Below, piece after piece: positions 1 through 9,622 of a stretch of DNA of 64,000 nucleotides. The DNA comes from Pseudomonas paraversuta (lineage in GTDB: Bacteria; Pseudomonadota; Gammaproteobacteria; Pseudomonadales; Pseudomonadaceae): positions 186,001 to 250,000 of the forward strand of contig NZ_CAJFCL010000001.1 of assembly GCF_904063065.1 (NCBI RefSeq). Reading direction: 5' to 3'. How positions within the stretch are numbered: position 1 is the stretch's first letter; every line of letters starts with the position of its first letter. The notes under the pieces were generated by a model. The model was not told the DNA's origin, made no database searches, and worked only from the letters and a program-made list of their open reading frames with translations. The translations under genes were made by a program, and so were the position numbers.

Positions 1-1
1 A

Positions 2-2170
2 GTGGCAGAAAGCGCGACTCACCACGAGATGGCCGATCTGTACGCCAAAGCCCTGCCGGCCTACATCGCCAAAGGTATCGAGTTCGATTTGCTGAACCCG
101 GTGCTGGCGACCTTTGACCTGGAAAAACTGGGCAAGGCGATCAACCACGAGCGCGATCAGCAGTTCACCTACCTGGGCCTGCAAACCCTGTACGACCGTT
201 ACTTCATCCACAAGGATGGCGTGCGTTTCGAACTGCCGCAGATCTTCTTCATGCGCGTGGCCATGGGCCTGGCAATCGAAGAGAAGCAAAAAGAAGACCG
301 TGCCATCGAGTTCTACAACCTGTTGTCGTCCTTCGACTACATGGCTTCGACTCCGACCCTGTTCAACGCCGGCACCCAGCGTCCACAGCTGTCCAGCTGC
401 TACCTGACCACAGTTCCGGACGACCTGTCGGGCATCTACCACGCGATCCACGACAACGCCATGCTGTCCAAATTCGCCGGTGGCCTGGGCAACGACTGGA
501 CTCCGGTACGTGCACTGGGTTCATGGATCAAGGGCACCAACGGCAAATCCCAGGGCGTGGTCCCGTTCCTCAAAGTAGTGAACGACACCGCCGTAGCCGT
601 TAACCAGGGTGGCAAGCGCAAAGGCGCTGTCTGTGCCTACCTGGAAACCTGGCACATGGACATCGAAGAGTTCATCGAGCTGCGCAAGAACACCGGTGAT
701 GACCGTCGTCGTACCCACGACATGAACACCGCCAACTGGATCCCTGACCTGTTCATGAAGCGCGTCTTCGATGACGGCCCGTGGACCCTGTTCTCGCCAT
801 CCGAAGTACCGGACCTGCACGACCTGACCGGCAAGGCCTTCGAAGAGCGTTACGAGTACTACGAAGCCCTGTCCCAGTACCCGGGCAAGATCAAGCTGTT
901 CAAGACCATTCAGGCCAAAGACCTGTGGCGCAAGATGCTGTCCATGCTGTTTGAAACCGGCCACCCGTGGCTGACCTTCAAAGACCCGTGCAACCTGCGC
1001 AGCCCGCAGCAGCACGTGGGCGTGGTCCACAGCTCGAACCTGTGCACCGAGATCACCCTGAACACCAACAAGGACGAAATCGCGGTCTGCAACCTGGGCT
1101 CGATCAACCTGCCGAACCACATCAAGGACGGCAAGCTCGATACCGACAAGCTCAAGCGCACCATCGATGTAGCCGTACGCATGCTCGATAACGTAATCGA
1201 CATCAACTACTACTCGGTGCCACAAGCCCGCAACTCGAACTTCAAGCACCGTCCGGTCGGCCTGGGGATCATGGGCTTCCAGGACGCGCTGTACCTGCAG
1301 CACATTCCATACGCCTCGCAAGCGGCCGTGGAATTTGCCGACAAGTCGATGGAAGCGGTCAGCTACTACGCGATCCAGGCGTCCTGCGACCTGGCAGACG
1401 AGCGTGGCGCTTACGAGACGTTCCAGGGTTCGCTGTGGTCCAAAGGCGTACTGCCACTGGACTCGCAACAGATCCTGATCGAACAGCGCGGCCAGAAGTA
1501 CATCGACGTTGACCTGAACGAATCCCTGGATTGGGCACCGGTTCGCGCCCGTGTTCAGAGAGGCATCCGTAACTCCAACATCATGGCCATCGCACCGACC
1601 GCCACCATCGCCAACATCACTGGCGTATCGCAGTCGATCGAACCGACTTACCAGAACCTGTACGTGAAATCGAACCTCTCGGGCGAATTCACCGTGATCA
1701 ACCCGTACCTGGTTCGCGACCTCAAGGCCCGCGACCTGTGGGACTCGGTCATGATCAACGACCTGAAGTACTACGACGGTTCCGTGCAGCAGATCGAACG
1801 CATCCCGCAAGAGCTTAAAGAGCTGTATGCCACTGCGTTCGAAGTCGACACCAAGTGGATCGTTGACGCCGCCAGCCGTCGTCAGAAGTGGATCGACCAG
1901 GCTCAGTCGCTCAACCTGTACATCGCCGGCGCTTCGGGCAAGAAGCTGGACGTGACCTACCGCATGGCCTGGTACCGTGGTCTGAAAACCACTTACTACC
2001 TCCGTGCCCTGGCCGCGACCAGCACCGAGAAGTCCACCGTCAACACCGGCAAGCTCAACGCGGTGTCCAACGGCAACAACAGCGAAGACGTGGTTGCCGC
2101 GCCTGCCGGTCCTGCACCGGTGCCAAAGGCTTGCGCCATTGACGAGCCGGATTGCGAAGCTTGCCAATAA
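2..2170 (+). CDS. nrdA: Ribonucleoside-diphosphate reductase class I, large subunit (5' end outside window)
   Basis: This is the catalytic large subunit that reduces ribonucleoside diphosphates to deoxyribonucleotides in the cytosol together with NrdB. Only the C-terminal 722 residues are here; the family member in Pseudomonas is about 950 residues, so the reading frame runs in from outside and the GTG at base 2 is an internal valine, not a start. The active-site stretch SSNLCTEI lies near visible residue 348, with the Asn, Cys and Glu of the radical chemistry. The C-terminal redox pair is in the tail DEPDCEACQ. The N-terminal ATP-cone regulatory domain would lie outside the window. A perfect hairpin terminator follows. 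Identification is firm; the true start cannot be seen. Confidence 0.95.
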   Translation: MAESATHHEMADLYAKALPAYIAKGIEFDLLNPVLATFDLEKLGKAINHERDQQFTYLGLQTLYDRYFIHKDGVRFELPQIFFMRVAMGLAIEEKQKEDRAIEFYNLLSSFDYMASTPTLFNAGTQRPQLSSCYLTTVPDDLSGIYHAIHDNAMLSKFAGGLGNDWTPVRALGSWIKGTNGKSQGVVPFLKVVNDTAVAVNQGGKRKGAVCAYLETWHMDIEEFIELRKNTGDDRRRTHDMNTANWIPDLFMKRVFDDGPWTLFSPSEVPDLHDLTGKAFEERYEYYEALSQYPGKIKLFKTIQAKDLWRKMLSMLFETGHPWLTFKDPCNLRSPQQHVGVVHSSNLCTEITLNTNKDEIAVCNLGSINLPNHIKDGKLDTDKLKRTIDVAVRMLDNVIDINYYSVPQARNSNFKHRPVGLGIMGFQDALYLQHIPYASQAAVEFADKSMEAVSYYAIQASCDLADERGAYETFQGSLWSKGVLPLDSQQILIEQRGQKYIDVDLNESLDWAPVRARVQRGIRNSNIMAIAPTATIANITGVSQSIEPTYQNLYVKSNLSGEFTVINPYLVRDLKARDLWDSVMINDLKYYDGSVQQIERIPQELKELYATAFEVDTKWIVDAASRRQKWIDQAQSLNLYIAGASGKKLDVTYRMAWYRGLKTTYYLRALAATSTEKSTVNTGKLNAVSNGNNSEDVVAAPAGPAPVPKACAIDEPDCEACQ

Positions 2171-2204
2171 GCTGAGCCGTCAGACGGCTTGACCGCCTGA
2201 CCGA

Positions 2205-2252
2205 AACCCCCGTTAAACCCTGGTAACAGTTGGGTTTAACGGGGGTTTTTTT
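2205..2252 (+). terminator. Rho-independent terminator of nrdA
   Basis: A perfect 16-bp stem (AACCCCCGTTAAACCC and its complement) has an 11-nt loop and is followed by a run of seven T. It starts 35 bases after the nrdA stop codon. Confidence 0.93.
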
Positions 2253-2556
2253 ATGGGCAACACACCCGCGTCCAGCGCTGGCAAGCCAGCTCCCACAAGG
2301 AGGTCACCAGCCCGTTGTCGGAGCCGGCGATTGGCCATAAGCACCCACAACGGTGCATCAGCGCTACAAAATGAATCACTCTGCACACCTCTGCCCGCCG
2401 ATCCCCTTCAAATATGTTCAACCTGAACACCGACCTCTATGCCCTCTGCCCGCTTTTTTCTGTTTTGACATCTGGCCCGAAACAGGCCCGCTTATTGCTC
2501 TAGCCCCAGGGTGCCACTGACCACGGCCCTACCCATTCGAGGCGGAGAAATACAAC
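2253..2556. other. Intergenic region upstream of codB
   Basis: No gene is visible in these 304 bases. Around 2270-2300 there is half of a degenerate REP-like sequence (GCAAGCCAGCTCCCACA) without a partner arm. The stretch should also hold the promoter of the cytosine operon, but I could not assign clear -35/-10 boxes. Confidence 0.5.
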
Positions 2557-3822
2557 ATGAGTGCACCCGGCGAATTTCCTTTAAGCGAAGCCCCGCGTTC
2601 TGCACGCAAGGGGCTGCTATCGATTTCCATGGTGTTGTTCAGCTTCACGTTCTTTACCGGCACCATGTTCGCCGGCGGCAAACTGGGCATGGCGTTCAAC
2701 TTCGTCGACATGCTGTGGATTGCGGCCATAGGTAACAGCCTGCTGGCCCTGTATGCCGCCGCACTGGCGCTGATTGCCGCCCGCAGCGGCCTGAATACGG
2801 TATTGATGGGGCGTTTTTGCTTTGGCGAGGCCGGCAGCCGTCTCTCGGACTTTCTGCTGGGTTTTGCCGAGCTGGGCTGGTTCGCCTGGGGCACGGCCAC
2901 CGTGGCCATCGTATTGGTGAAAATGCTCGGCCTGGCAGAAGGCTTCACCTGGCCGCTGATGGTGTTTTTCGGGCTGGGCTTCAGTATCACCGCGATTATC
3001 GGCTACAGAGGGCTGGACGTGCTGTCGCGGGTCTCGGTGCCGCTGATGTTTGTCCTGTTGATCGTGTCCATGTACATCGCCACCCGCCATGTCGGCGGCT
3101 TCAAGGGCCTGGCAGCGGTAATCCCCCACGAAGCAATGACCTTCTCGGCCGCCATCACCATGGTCTTCGGCACGTTCGCCAGCGGCGCGACCCAAGCCAC
3201 CAACTGGACCCGGCTATCGCGCACCGGGCGGATTGCCGTCATCGCCAGCGTGGTCAGTTTTCTGCTGGGCAATGGCCTGATGATAGTGGCCGGCGCATGG
3301 TGCGCCATGGTCTATCAACAGGCCGACATCGTCAGCGTGATGATGCTCCAGGGCCTGTCGTTCGCCGCGGTAGTCATGCTGTGCCTGAACCTGTGGACGA
3401 TCCAGGGCCCGACCATCTACAACGTGTCGGCGGCAGCCTGCCATCTGGTGCGCAGCGAACGGCGCCGCACCATGACCCTGATCGCCGCTGCCGTCGGCGT
3501 GGTGCTGGCCATTGGCGGCATGTATGAAATGCTGATCCCGTTTCTGGTGCTGCTGGGCTCGATCATCCCGCCCATCGGGGGCGTGATCATGGCCGACTTC
3601 TGGTATCGCCATCACGGCAAATACCCGACGCTGGCCAGTGTGAAACTGCCGCGCTACAACGTCCCGGGCCTGACCGCATACGCCTTCGGCGCACTGCTGG
3701 CCTACTGCTCACCGTGGATTGCGCCGCTGGTTGGAATTGCCGCATCCGCCGCGTGCTACATCCTGCTGCTGGAAATCAGCCGCCGGCGTGCCGTGCTGCC
3801 CGTCGTGCAGGAGGACATTTGA
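2557..3822 (+). CDS. codB: Cytosine permease, NCS1 family
   Basis: This is an inner-membrane cation symporter for cytosine or a related nucleobase. The 421-residue protein has about twelve hydrophobic segments and the CodB-like opening with FFTGTMFAGGKLG near residues 33-45. The length matches E. coli CodB (about 420). A GGAG-like ribosome site (GGCGGAG) precedes the ATG. It is the first gene of an operon with a PucR regulator and a cytosine deaminase, and its TGA stop overlaps the TTG start of the next gene, so the genes are probably translationally coupled. The deaminase neighbour favours cytosine over other NCS1 substrates. The substrate itself is inferred. Confidence 0.88.
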   Translation: MSAPGEFPLSEAPRSARKGLLSISMVLFSFTFFTGTMFAGGKLGMAFNFVDMLWIAAIGNSLLALYAAALALIAARSGLNTVLMGRFCFGEAGSRLSDFLLGFAELGWFAWGTATVAIVLVKMLGLAEGFTWPLMVFFGLGFSITAIIGYRGLDVLSRVSVPLMFVLLIVSMYIATRHVGGFKGLAAVIPHEAMTFSAAITMVFGTFASGATQATNWTRLSRTGRIAVIASVVSFLLGNGLMIVAGAWCAMVYQQADIVSVMMLQGLSFAAVVMLCLNLWTIQGPTIYNVSAAACHLVRSERRRTMTLIAAAVGVVLAIGGMYEMLIPFLVLLGSIIPPIGGVIMADFWYRHHGKYPTLASVKLPRYNVPGLTAYAFGALLAYCSPWIAPLVGIAASAACYILLLEISRRRAVLPVVQEDI

Positions 3823-5042
3823 GCCTCACGGTTGCAGAAATTCTGGGGCTGGCCGGCCTGGAAGAAATGACCCTGCGCGCCGGTGCCTGCAACCTGCAAC
3901 GCAACGTGCGCTGGCCCTACGTGGCCGAGAACGAAGGCCTGAGGCAATGGGTCATGGGCGGCGAACTGGTGTTCGTCACCGGCATCAACCATCCCCGGGA
4001 CGAGGCCAACTTGCTGCGTCTGGTGCACGAAGGCGACGCCAGCGGCATTGCCGGGCTGGTGATCCTGACCGGAGATGCCTTTATTCAGCGTATTCCGGAC
4101 TCGGTCATAGCACTGTGCGAGGAATACGGTCTGGTGCTGATCGAACAGCCGTACTTGCTGAAGATGGTTATTGTCACGCACCTGATCGGCACGGCGCTGG
4201 TACAGATGGGCCAGACCAAGCGTTCACGCCACGACATTCTGGCGCAGTTGCTCAGCGGCGATTATCCGAGCCTGGCCACTGCCCGCCAGCGTGCGGCGCA
4301 CTTGAAACTGCCTCTGGACGGCCCGCGACGCCTGGTGGCAATGCGGCTGTCGGCGGTCAGCGTGCTGTTCGACAACCATGCCCCGGATGCCGCAGAACGG
4401 TTATTGCAACAAACGCGACAGGCCGTACAGGATCATCTGGATATCTGGGCCCGTGCCCTGCCCCGCGCGCTGCCGGTCATCGTCCAGGGGGATCTGTTCA
4501 TTCTGCTGCTGAACGAGGGCGAAACCATTCGCGCCGAACTGGGCTGCCTGTATCGCGACTTGCATGCCATGATCGGTGACATGGCGCTGTTCATGGGGGT
4601 GGCGAGCAAGGCAGAGGATTGCGGGCACTACCATCAGGCGCTGAACGAAGCGCGCCAGGCCCTGGATGTTGCAGAAAATCTGCGCCCGGCCAGCGGTTTC
4701 TGTGATTTCAGTGAGCTGGGGGTGCTGCGCCTGTTGCAGGCCATTGGCGAACGCTCGGTGATCGAGGCATTCGTGCAGCAGACCCTGGGTTCCATGATCG
4801 AGCCCCGGCGCAAGCAACCCCACAGCCTGCTTGAAACCCTGGACGCCCTGCTCCAGGAAAACGGCAATGCCCTGCAGGCGGCCCGGCGTTTGAACATTCA
4901 CCGAAACACCATCAACCAACGGATACAACGCATCGAGCAACACAGCGGACAATCGCTCGATGACCCACTTTTCAGAATGAATGCTTCGGTTGCCCTCCTC
5001 GTGTGGCGCATGACCGAAGCCCAACGACAGGACCAAGCATGA
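3819..5042 (+). CDS. PucR-family transcriptional regulator
   Basis: This is a probable regulator of the cytosine operon. The N-terminal part (residues 1-125) looks like the PucR purine-catabolism sensor domain, starting with VAEILGLAGLEEMTLRAG. The C-terminal part carries the PucR helix-turn-helix (NALQAARRLNIHRNTINQRI). I chose TTG at 3819 because AGGAGG sits at 3809-3814, four bases upstream, and because the family N-terminus begins here; a longer frame upstream would run inside codB. The start overlaps the codB stop (TTGA), and the stop overlaps the codA start (ATGA). The product is 407 residues. A regulator lying between the permease and the enzyme genes is unusual and suggests co-transcription. 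Confidence 0.87.
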   Translation: MSLTVAEILGLAGLEEMTLRAGACNLQRNVRWPYVAENEGLRQWVMGGELVFVTGINHPRDEANLLRLVHEGDASGIAGLVILTGDAFIQRIPDSVIALCEEYGLVLIEQPYLLKMVIVTHLIGTALVQMGQTKRSRHDILAQLLSGDYPSLATARQRAAHLKLPLDGPRRLVAMRLSAVSVLFDNHAPDAAERLLQQTRQAVQDHLDIWARALPRALPVIVQGDLFILLLNEGETIRAELGCLYRDLHAMIGDMALFMGVASKAEDCGHYHQALNEARQALDVAENLRPASGFCDFSELGVLRLLQAIGERSVIEAFVQQTLGSMIEPRRKQPHSLLETLDALLQENGNALQAARRLNIHRNTINQRIQRIEQHSGQSLDDPLFRMNASVALLVWRMTEAQRQDQA

Positions 5043-6280
5043 ACATCATCAATGCCACGCTACGTAAAACTCCAGGCCTGTATACGGTCAGCTGCGAGGG
5101 CGAGCGCATTAGCGCCATAACCCTGCAGTGCGCCAGTGTGATGGCGCAGGCGGGCGATATCGACGCTCAAGGCCAATTGCTGATCGCGCCCCTGGTGGAA
5201 CCGCATATCCACCTGGATGCCGCCCTCACGGCGGGCCAGCCCGAGTGGAACCTGAGCGGCACGCTGTTCGAAGGCATCGAACGCTGGGCGCAGCGCAAGG
5301 AAACCATCACCCATGAAGACACCAAACAGCGCGCCCACACCACCATCCGCATGCTGGCCGAGCATGGCATTCAGCATGTGCGTACCCATGTCGACGTCAC
5401 CGACCCGACGCTGGCTGCCCTCAAGGCGATGATCGAGGTCCGTGAAGAAGCCCGGGGGCTGATCGACCTGCAAATCGTCGCCTTCCCCCAGGAAGGAATC
5501 GAGTCCTACGCCGGCGGCCGTGAGTTGATGATCCGTGCAGTGGAGATGGGCGCCGATGTGGTCGGCGGCATTCCGCACTTTGAAAACACCCGCGAGCAAG
5601 GCGTCAGCTCGATCAAGTTTCTGATGGACCTGGCTGAGCGCAGCGGTTGCCTGGTGGACGTGCACTGCGACGAAACCGACGACCCGCACTCGCGCTTTCT
5701 TGAAGTGCTGGCCGAAGAGGCCCGGGTCCGCGGTATGGGCAGCCGGGTAACCGCCAGCCATACCACGGCCATGGGTTCCTACGACAATGCCTATTGCTCG
5801 AAACTGTTTCGCCTGCTCAAGGCTTCGGGGATCAATTTCGTTTCGTGCCCGACCGAAAGCATTCACTTGCAAGGGCGCTTTGACAGTTTTCCAAAACGCC
5901 GCGGCGTGACCCGCGTGGCCGAACTGGACCGCGCCGGGATGAACGTGTGCCTGGGCCAGGACTCGATCAAGGACCCCTGGTATCCGCTGGGTAACGGCAA
6001 CATTCTGCGGGTGCTGGATGCGGGTTTGCACATCTGCCACATGATGGGCTTCGAAGACCTGGCACGTTGCCTGGACCTGGTCACCGACAACAGTGCCCGC
6101 ACCCTCAACCTTGGCGAGGGTTATGGCATCGCCGTCGGCCGGCCGGCGAACCTGGTGATACTGGACGCCGACAGTGATTACGAAGCAGTACGCCGCCAGG
6201 CCAAGGCCCGGGTCTCGATCCGTGCCGGCAAGGTGCTGATGACCCGCGTACCGGAGCGGGTTGAATTCAACAGACCCTGA
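5039..6280 (+). CDS. codA: Cytosine deaminase
   Basis: This cytosolic amidohydrolase converts cytosine to uracil and ammonia. Metal-binding motifs of the superfamily are visible: PHIHLDAA near residue 57 (HxH), VDVHCDETDD in the middle, the His of TASHTTAMGS, and the Asp in LGQDSIKDPWYPLGNGN. The 413-residue length is close to E. coli CodA (427). The ATG at 5039 overlaps the stop of the PucR gene in ATGA, which decides the start. Together with codB it forms a cytosine salvage or nitrogen-scavenging unit. A bidirectional terminator follows, shared with the converging flgE gene. Confidence 0.92.
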   Translation: MNIINATLRKTPGLYTVSCEGERISAITLQCASVMAQAGDIDAQGQLLIAPLVEPHIHLDAALTAGQPEWNLSGTLFEGIERWAQRKETITHEDTKQRAHTTIRMLAEHGIQHVRTHVDVTDPTLAALKAMIEVREEARGLIDLQIVAFPQEGIESYAGGRELMIRAVEMGADVVGGIPHFENTREQGVSSIKFLMDLAERSGCLVDVHCDETDDPHSRFLEVLAEEARVRGMGSRVTASHTTAMGSYDNAYCSKLFRLLKASGINFVSCPTESIHLQGRFDSFPKRRGVTRVAELDRAGMNVCLGQDSIKDPWYPLGNGNILRVLDAGLHICHMMGFEDLARCLDLVTDNSARTLNLGEGYGIAVGRPANLVILDADSDYEAVRRQAKARVSIRAGKVLMTRVPERVEFNRP

Positions 6281-6382
6281 AGCCAGCGGTACAAACGACG
6301 CGAAACAGCTGCAACACCGCACCGCTGCAATCGCCAGCAGGCTGGCTCTCACAATCAGTAGCAAGCCCCCTGCTTCAACAAC

Positions 6383-6416
6383 AAAAAGCCCCGGCATTGG
6401 CGTGCCGGGGCTTTTT
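6383..6416. terminator. Bidirectional terminator between codA and flgE
   Basis: The stem AAAAAGCCCCGGCA pairs with TGCCGGGGCTTTTT around a 6-nt loop. A and T runs on both flanks allow it to end both the cytosine operon (+) and the flgBCDE operon (-). Confidence 0.9.
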
Positions 6417-6432
6417 GTCGTGCTGCCCGCTA

Positions 6433-7761
6433 TCAGGTCATCTGGATAATGGTCTGCATGATGGTGCTTTGGGTCGAGATGGTCTTGGCGTTGGCCTGGT
6501 AGTTGCTCTGCGCCTTGATCAGGTCCACCAGTTCACTGGTCAGGTTGACGTTGGAGTCTTCCAGCGAGTTGGACTGGATCGCGCCCAGGCTGCCGACCTT
6601 CGGCGCATCGTAGCCGGCCAGGCCCGAAGCGAAAGTCTCTTTCCAGGCAGTACCGCCCGCCGGCTGCAGGCCTTGTTCGTTGGTGAAGCTGGCCAGCGAG
6701 ATCTGGCCAATGGCACGGCTCTGGTTGTTGCTGAAGTTGGCGAACATCACGCCTGAACCGTCGATGGTCAGGTTGTTGATCTGGCCGGTAGCGTAGCCGT
6801 CCTGGGTTGGCGGGTTGCGCGAGGTGTCGGTGTTGTACTGGGTGGTACTGGCCATGTTGATGCCAAAGCCGTCATCTTTGGCCTTGGCGCCGTTGGACAC
6901 CCATGCACCATTGACGGTTGCGCCAGGCATCCAGTCCGCGACAGTCAAAGTGCTGCTGATGATGTCCGGGCCTCCGGCAACCGGGTTCGGCGTCGTGACG
7001 CTGACCAGGGCACCGGTCGAATCGAAACTCATGGTCGAGGCCACCGGATCTTTGGCGCCGGCGCCGCTGACCGGGCTGCCATCAGGGTTGCGGCCGTCGA
7101 TCAGGGTGTAGGTCTTCCAGGTGTTGGAACCGGTCTTCACCATGTACTGATCCATCGGGTGCGGGTTGCCCTGGGTATCGTAGACGGTGGTGTTGAATTT
7201 TTTGCTGTAGCTGGCGGTCTCGCCCGGGTCGAACTTGTTCGCGACCTGATCAATAGTGTCGGCATTGGAGTTCAGGTTGATCGTGGACTCCACCGAACCG
7301 GTCGGCTTGGGCGCCAGGTTGGAAGTATCGATACGCAGGTCGGTCAAGGTGCCGTTGACGATATTGCCGTTGGCATCCACGCCATAGCCCTGCAAGCGCG
7401 ACGTGCCGTCTGTGCTGGTCACGTAACCGTCCTTGTCGGACTTGAAGGTCCCGGCGCGGGTGTAGCTCAGGGAGCCATTGTCACTGAGCACGAAGAAGCC
7501 GCTGCCGGAGATGCCCATGTCCAGCAGGTTGCCGGTGTTATTGATCGCCCCCTGGCCAAAGTTTTGCGAGACCGCCGCCAGGTTGACGCCGCTGCCGACC
7601 GTCTTGCTGCCGATCCCCAGCTTGCTGGCCGAGTAGATATCGGCGAACTCGGCACGGGACGCCTTGAAGCCGGTGGTGGCGACGTTGGCGATGTTGTTGC
7701 CGGTAACGTCAAGTTGCTTGTTGGCAGCATACAGGCCGCTAAGGCCGATATTGAATGACAT
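6433..7761 (-). CDS. flgE: Flagellar hook protein FlgE
   Basis: FlgE polymerises into the flagellar hook outside the cell. The N-terminus (MSFNIGLSGLYAANKQLDVT, then GNNIANVATTGFK) is the conserved flagellar rod/hook motif, and the C-terminus has the matching heptad region (ELVDLIKAQSNYQANAKT). The 442 residues agree with pseudomonad FlgE. It is the last gene of the flgB-flgC-flgD-flgE operon visible here, and it ends at a terminator rather than continuing into flgF on this side of the hairpin. Confidence 0.96.
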   Translation of the reverse strand: MSFNIGLSGLYAANKQLDVTGNNIANVATTGFKASRAEFADIYSASKLGIGSKTVGSGVNLAAVSQNFGQGAINNTGNLLDMGISGSGFFVLSDNGSLSYTRAGTFKSDKDGYVTSTDGTSRLQGYGVDANGNIVNGTLTDLRIDTSNLAPKPTGSVESTINLNSNADTIDQVANKFDPGETASYSKKFNTTVYDTQGNPHPMDQYMVKTGSNTWKTYTLIDGRNPDGSPVSGAGAKDPVASTMSFDSTGALVSVTTPNPVAGGPDIISSTLTVADWMPGATVNGAWVSNGAKAKDDGFGINMASTTQYNTDTSRNPPTQDGYATGQINNLTIDGSGVMFANFSNNQSRAIGQISLASFTNEQGLQPAGGTAWKETFASGLAGYDAPKVGSLGAIQSNSLEDSNVNLTSELVDLIKAQSNYQANAKTISTQSTIMQTIIQMT

Positions 7762-7781
7762 GTGTCTCTCCTTGGGTCGGC

Positions 7782-8507
7782 TTAGAGGCCAATGGTCTGG
7801 ACTTTGGATATGCCAATGCTGCCCAGGCCTGCGAGGTTGAGCATGATTTCACCGCCGGTCTTGCTCAGGGTCACGCTGTTGACCGTGGCTGGCAGGTAGG
7901 TGGTGAGCGCGGTAGTGGTCGTGTCGGTTTTACTGGATGCGGTAAAGGTGTAGTTACCCTTGTCCAGCAACAGGCCGTCGTCATCCTTGCCGTCCCAGGT
8001 GAAGTCGACATTGCCGGCTTTCTGGGTGCCCATATCGATGGTCCTGACCACCTCACCGTCCGCATCGGTAATAGTGATGGTGGGTTTGGAATCGGCATCC
8101 TTGACCACCACGGTGCCGTTAAACGGCTTGCCGCTGGCGGGGTCGACATAGGCTTCGCCGGTTTGCACTATCACCGAACGGCCCACCAGCGACGACGCCT
8201 GCAAGGCTTGCGACGACTGCAGGCCACCCGTGATGGAATTCACCGAATCGTTCAGAGTGGTGATGCCCTCCAGGCTGCTGAACTGCGCCAGCTGGGCAAC
8301 GAACGCCGTGTTGTCCTGCGGGTCCAGCGGGTTCTGGTTTTTCAGCTGGGTGACCAGCAATTGCAGGAATGCATCCTTGCCCAGGGAGCTACTGCCGGCA
8401 ACGGCCTTGGACGCCCCGCCCAGGCTGGTGTCGGTGGTCGTGGTCCGGGCCGAGTTGGCGAGTACCTGATTAAGGGTCGGGCCGCTGGTGGAATCGGTCA
8501 CACTCAT
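7782..8507 (-). CDS. flgD: Flagellar hook assembly (capping) protein FlgD
   Basis: FlgD is the scaffold cap needed for hook polymerisation and is itself exported. The N-terminal conserved motif LGKDAFLQLLVTQLKNQNPL followed by DPQDNTAFVAQLAQFSSLEG is typical. The C-terminal half forms the FlgD Tudor/FnIII-like region, with VRTIDMGTQKAGNVDFTWDGKDDDG. The 241-residue length fits. It lies 15 bases downstream of flgC and 20 bases upstream of flgE in one operon. Confidence 0.96.
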   Translation of the reverse strand: MSVTDSTSGPTLNQVLANSARTTTTDTSLGGASKAVAGSSSLGKDAFLQLLVTQLKNQNPLDPQDNTAFVAQLAQFSSLEGITTLNDSVNSITGGLQSSQALQASSLVGRSVIVQTGEAYVDPASGKPFNGTVVVKDADSKPTITITDADGEVVRTIDMGTQKAGNVDFTWDGKDDDGLLLDKGNYTFTASSKTDTTTTALTTYLPATVNSVTLSKTGGEIMLNLAGLGSIGISKVQTIGL

Positions 8508-8522
8508 TTGCGTCGTCCCTTA

Positions 8523-8966
8523 TCACTGACCGAGGGTCAGGACCTTCTGCATCATGGTTTTGGCGGTGTTCATCATTTCCGCGTTGGTCTGGAACGAACG
8601 GCTGGCAGAAATCATGTCAGCCATTTCTTCAACCACATTGACGTTGGGGTAGTACACGTAGCCCTTGGCGTCGGCAGAAGGATGGCTGGGCTCGTAACGG
8701 GCCTGGAGCTCGCTCTGGTCCTCGACCACACCCAGCACCTGCACGCCTTTGCCGGCACCGTCTTGGTTCTGGAACAGTGAACCGTCGGTGCCGTTTTGCG
8801 CGCCCTGAAACATGGTGGCAAACACCGGGTGCCGCGCGCGGTAAGTCTGGTCGATGCTCGACGACACGGTATCGGCGTTGGCGATGTTACTGGCGACGGT
8901 GTTCAGGCGCGTGGTCTGCGCGCTCATGCCACTACCGGCGATATTGAAAACACTGGCTAGAGACAT
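8523..8966 (-). CDS. flgC: Flagellar basal-body rod protein FlgC
   Basis: FlgC is a proximal rod component of the flagellar basal body. The opening MSLASVFNIAGSGMSAQTTR and the motif NTVASNIANADT are the family signature, and the C-terminal helix contains SRSFQTNAEMMNTAKTMMQK. At 147 residues it has the usual size. It starts three bases after the flgB stop, indicating tight co-translation. Confidence 0.96.
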   Translation of the reverse strand: MSLASVFNIAGSGMSAQTTRLNTVASNIANADTVSSSIDQTYRARHPVFATMFQGAQNGTDGSLFQNQDGAGKGVQVLGVVEDQSELQARYEPSHPSADAKGYVYYPNVNVVEEMADMISASRSFQTNAEMMNTAKTMMQKVLTLGQ

Positions 8967-8969
8967 GAA

Positions 8970-9377
8970 TTACTCCCCGCGCAGGGCTGACATCAGCCCT
9001 TTGAATTTGCTGTTGAGCAAAGTGAAGCTGGCCTGGAAGTTGACCGCATTCTCTGCGTAGTTCGACTGTTCCAGCTGTGCATCCACCGTGTTCTGGTCAA
9101 TCGACGGTTGCATCGGCACCCGGTACTGCAGGGACTCGTCGCCACTGCTCAGGCCCTGGGCTTCGATGTGCCGGCCGTTGGTCTTGTTCAACGCAAACGT
9201 GCCGTTCTGGTTTTTGTCACTTTGTGCGGCGAGCACGGAGGCAAAATCCAGGTCCCGAGCCTTGTAGTTCGGGGTATCGGCATTGGCGATATTGTTCGCC
9301 AGCACTTCGGCCCGCTGTGCGCGGAAGCCCAGGGCCTGTTCGTGGATACCGAGCGCTTTATCGAAGCTGATGCTCAT
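8970..9377 (-). CDS. flgB: Flagellar basal-body rod protein FlgB
   Basis: FlgB is a proximal rod component and is the first gene of the flgBCDE operon. The N-terminal signature LGIHEQALGFRAQRAEVLAN followed by NIANADTPNYKARDLDF is characteristic. The 135-residue length is normal. A well-formed sigma-54 promoter lies about 60 bases upstream, consistent with the class III position of flgBCDE in the Pseudomonas flagellar hierarchy. Confidence 0.96.
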   Translation of the reverse strand: MSISFDKALGIHEQALGFRAQRAEVLANNIANADTPNYKARDLDFASVLAAQSDKNQNGTFALNKTNGRHIEAQGLSSGDESLQYRVPMQPSIDQNTVDAQLEQSNYAENAVNFQASFTLLNSKFKGLMSALRGE

Positions 9378-9435
9378 GTCGGGAAACCTTTGTGGGCTGA
9401 CCTGAACGCAATTCAGGCTTTATATGACATGAACT

Positions 9436-9453
9436 GAGCAAACCCCGTGCCAA
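9436..9453 (-). promoter_or_regulatory. Sigma-54 promoter of flgBCDE
   Basis: Read on the minus strand, the sequence TTGGCACGGGGTTTGCTC has the -24 GG and -12 GC separated by exactly ten bases, matching the RpoN consensus TGGCACG-N4-TTGC closely. The predicted transcription start is near 9426, leaving a leader of about 50 bases before flgB. Confidence 0.85.
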
Positions 9454-9589
9454 TTACCTAAGGCCCATATTTCAGGGCTTTGCAGGGAGATGGGGCGCGG
9501 CAATGTCATAAAAGCGGCAATGCCTGACCGCTGACTGCCGTTTTTCTGCCGCCCCCTCCCTGCTCCTGCAGGGAAAGATTGGCAGGCAT

Positions 9590-9615
9590 AAAAAAGGAGC
9601 CGTACAAGGGCTCCC
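9590..9615 (-). terminator. Terminator downstream of cheR
   Basis: On the minus strand GGGAGCC and GGCTCC arms form a hairpin followed by a run of six T, eight bases after the cheR stop. It separates the cheV-cheR unit from the flgB promoter. Confidence 0.8.
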
Positions 9616-9622
9616 GTTTTGC

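Noticed and set aside
521..2167. 548-codon open frame on the minus strand opposite nrdA
   Set aside because: It is the antisense shadow of a highly conserved gene with GC-rich third positions, has no family motifs and lacks a ribosome site.
5060..6397. 445-codon minus-strand frame opposite codA
   Set aside because: The codA reading has amidohydrolase motifs and coupled starts; the antisense frame has none.
7755..8780. 341-codon plus-strand frame over flgD-flgC
   Set aside because: It runs across two well-identified flagellar genes and shows only shadow-type composition.
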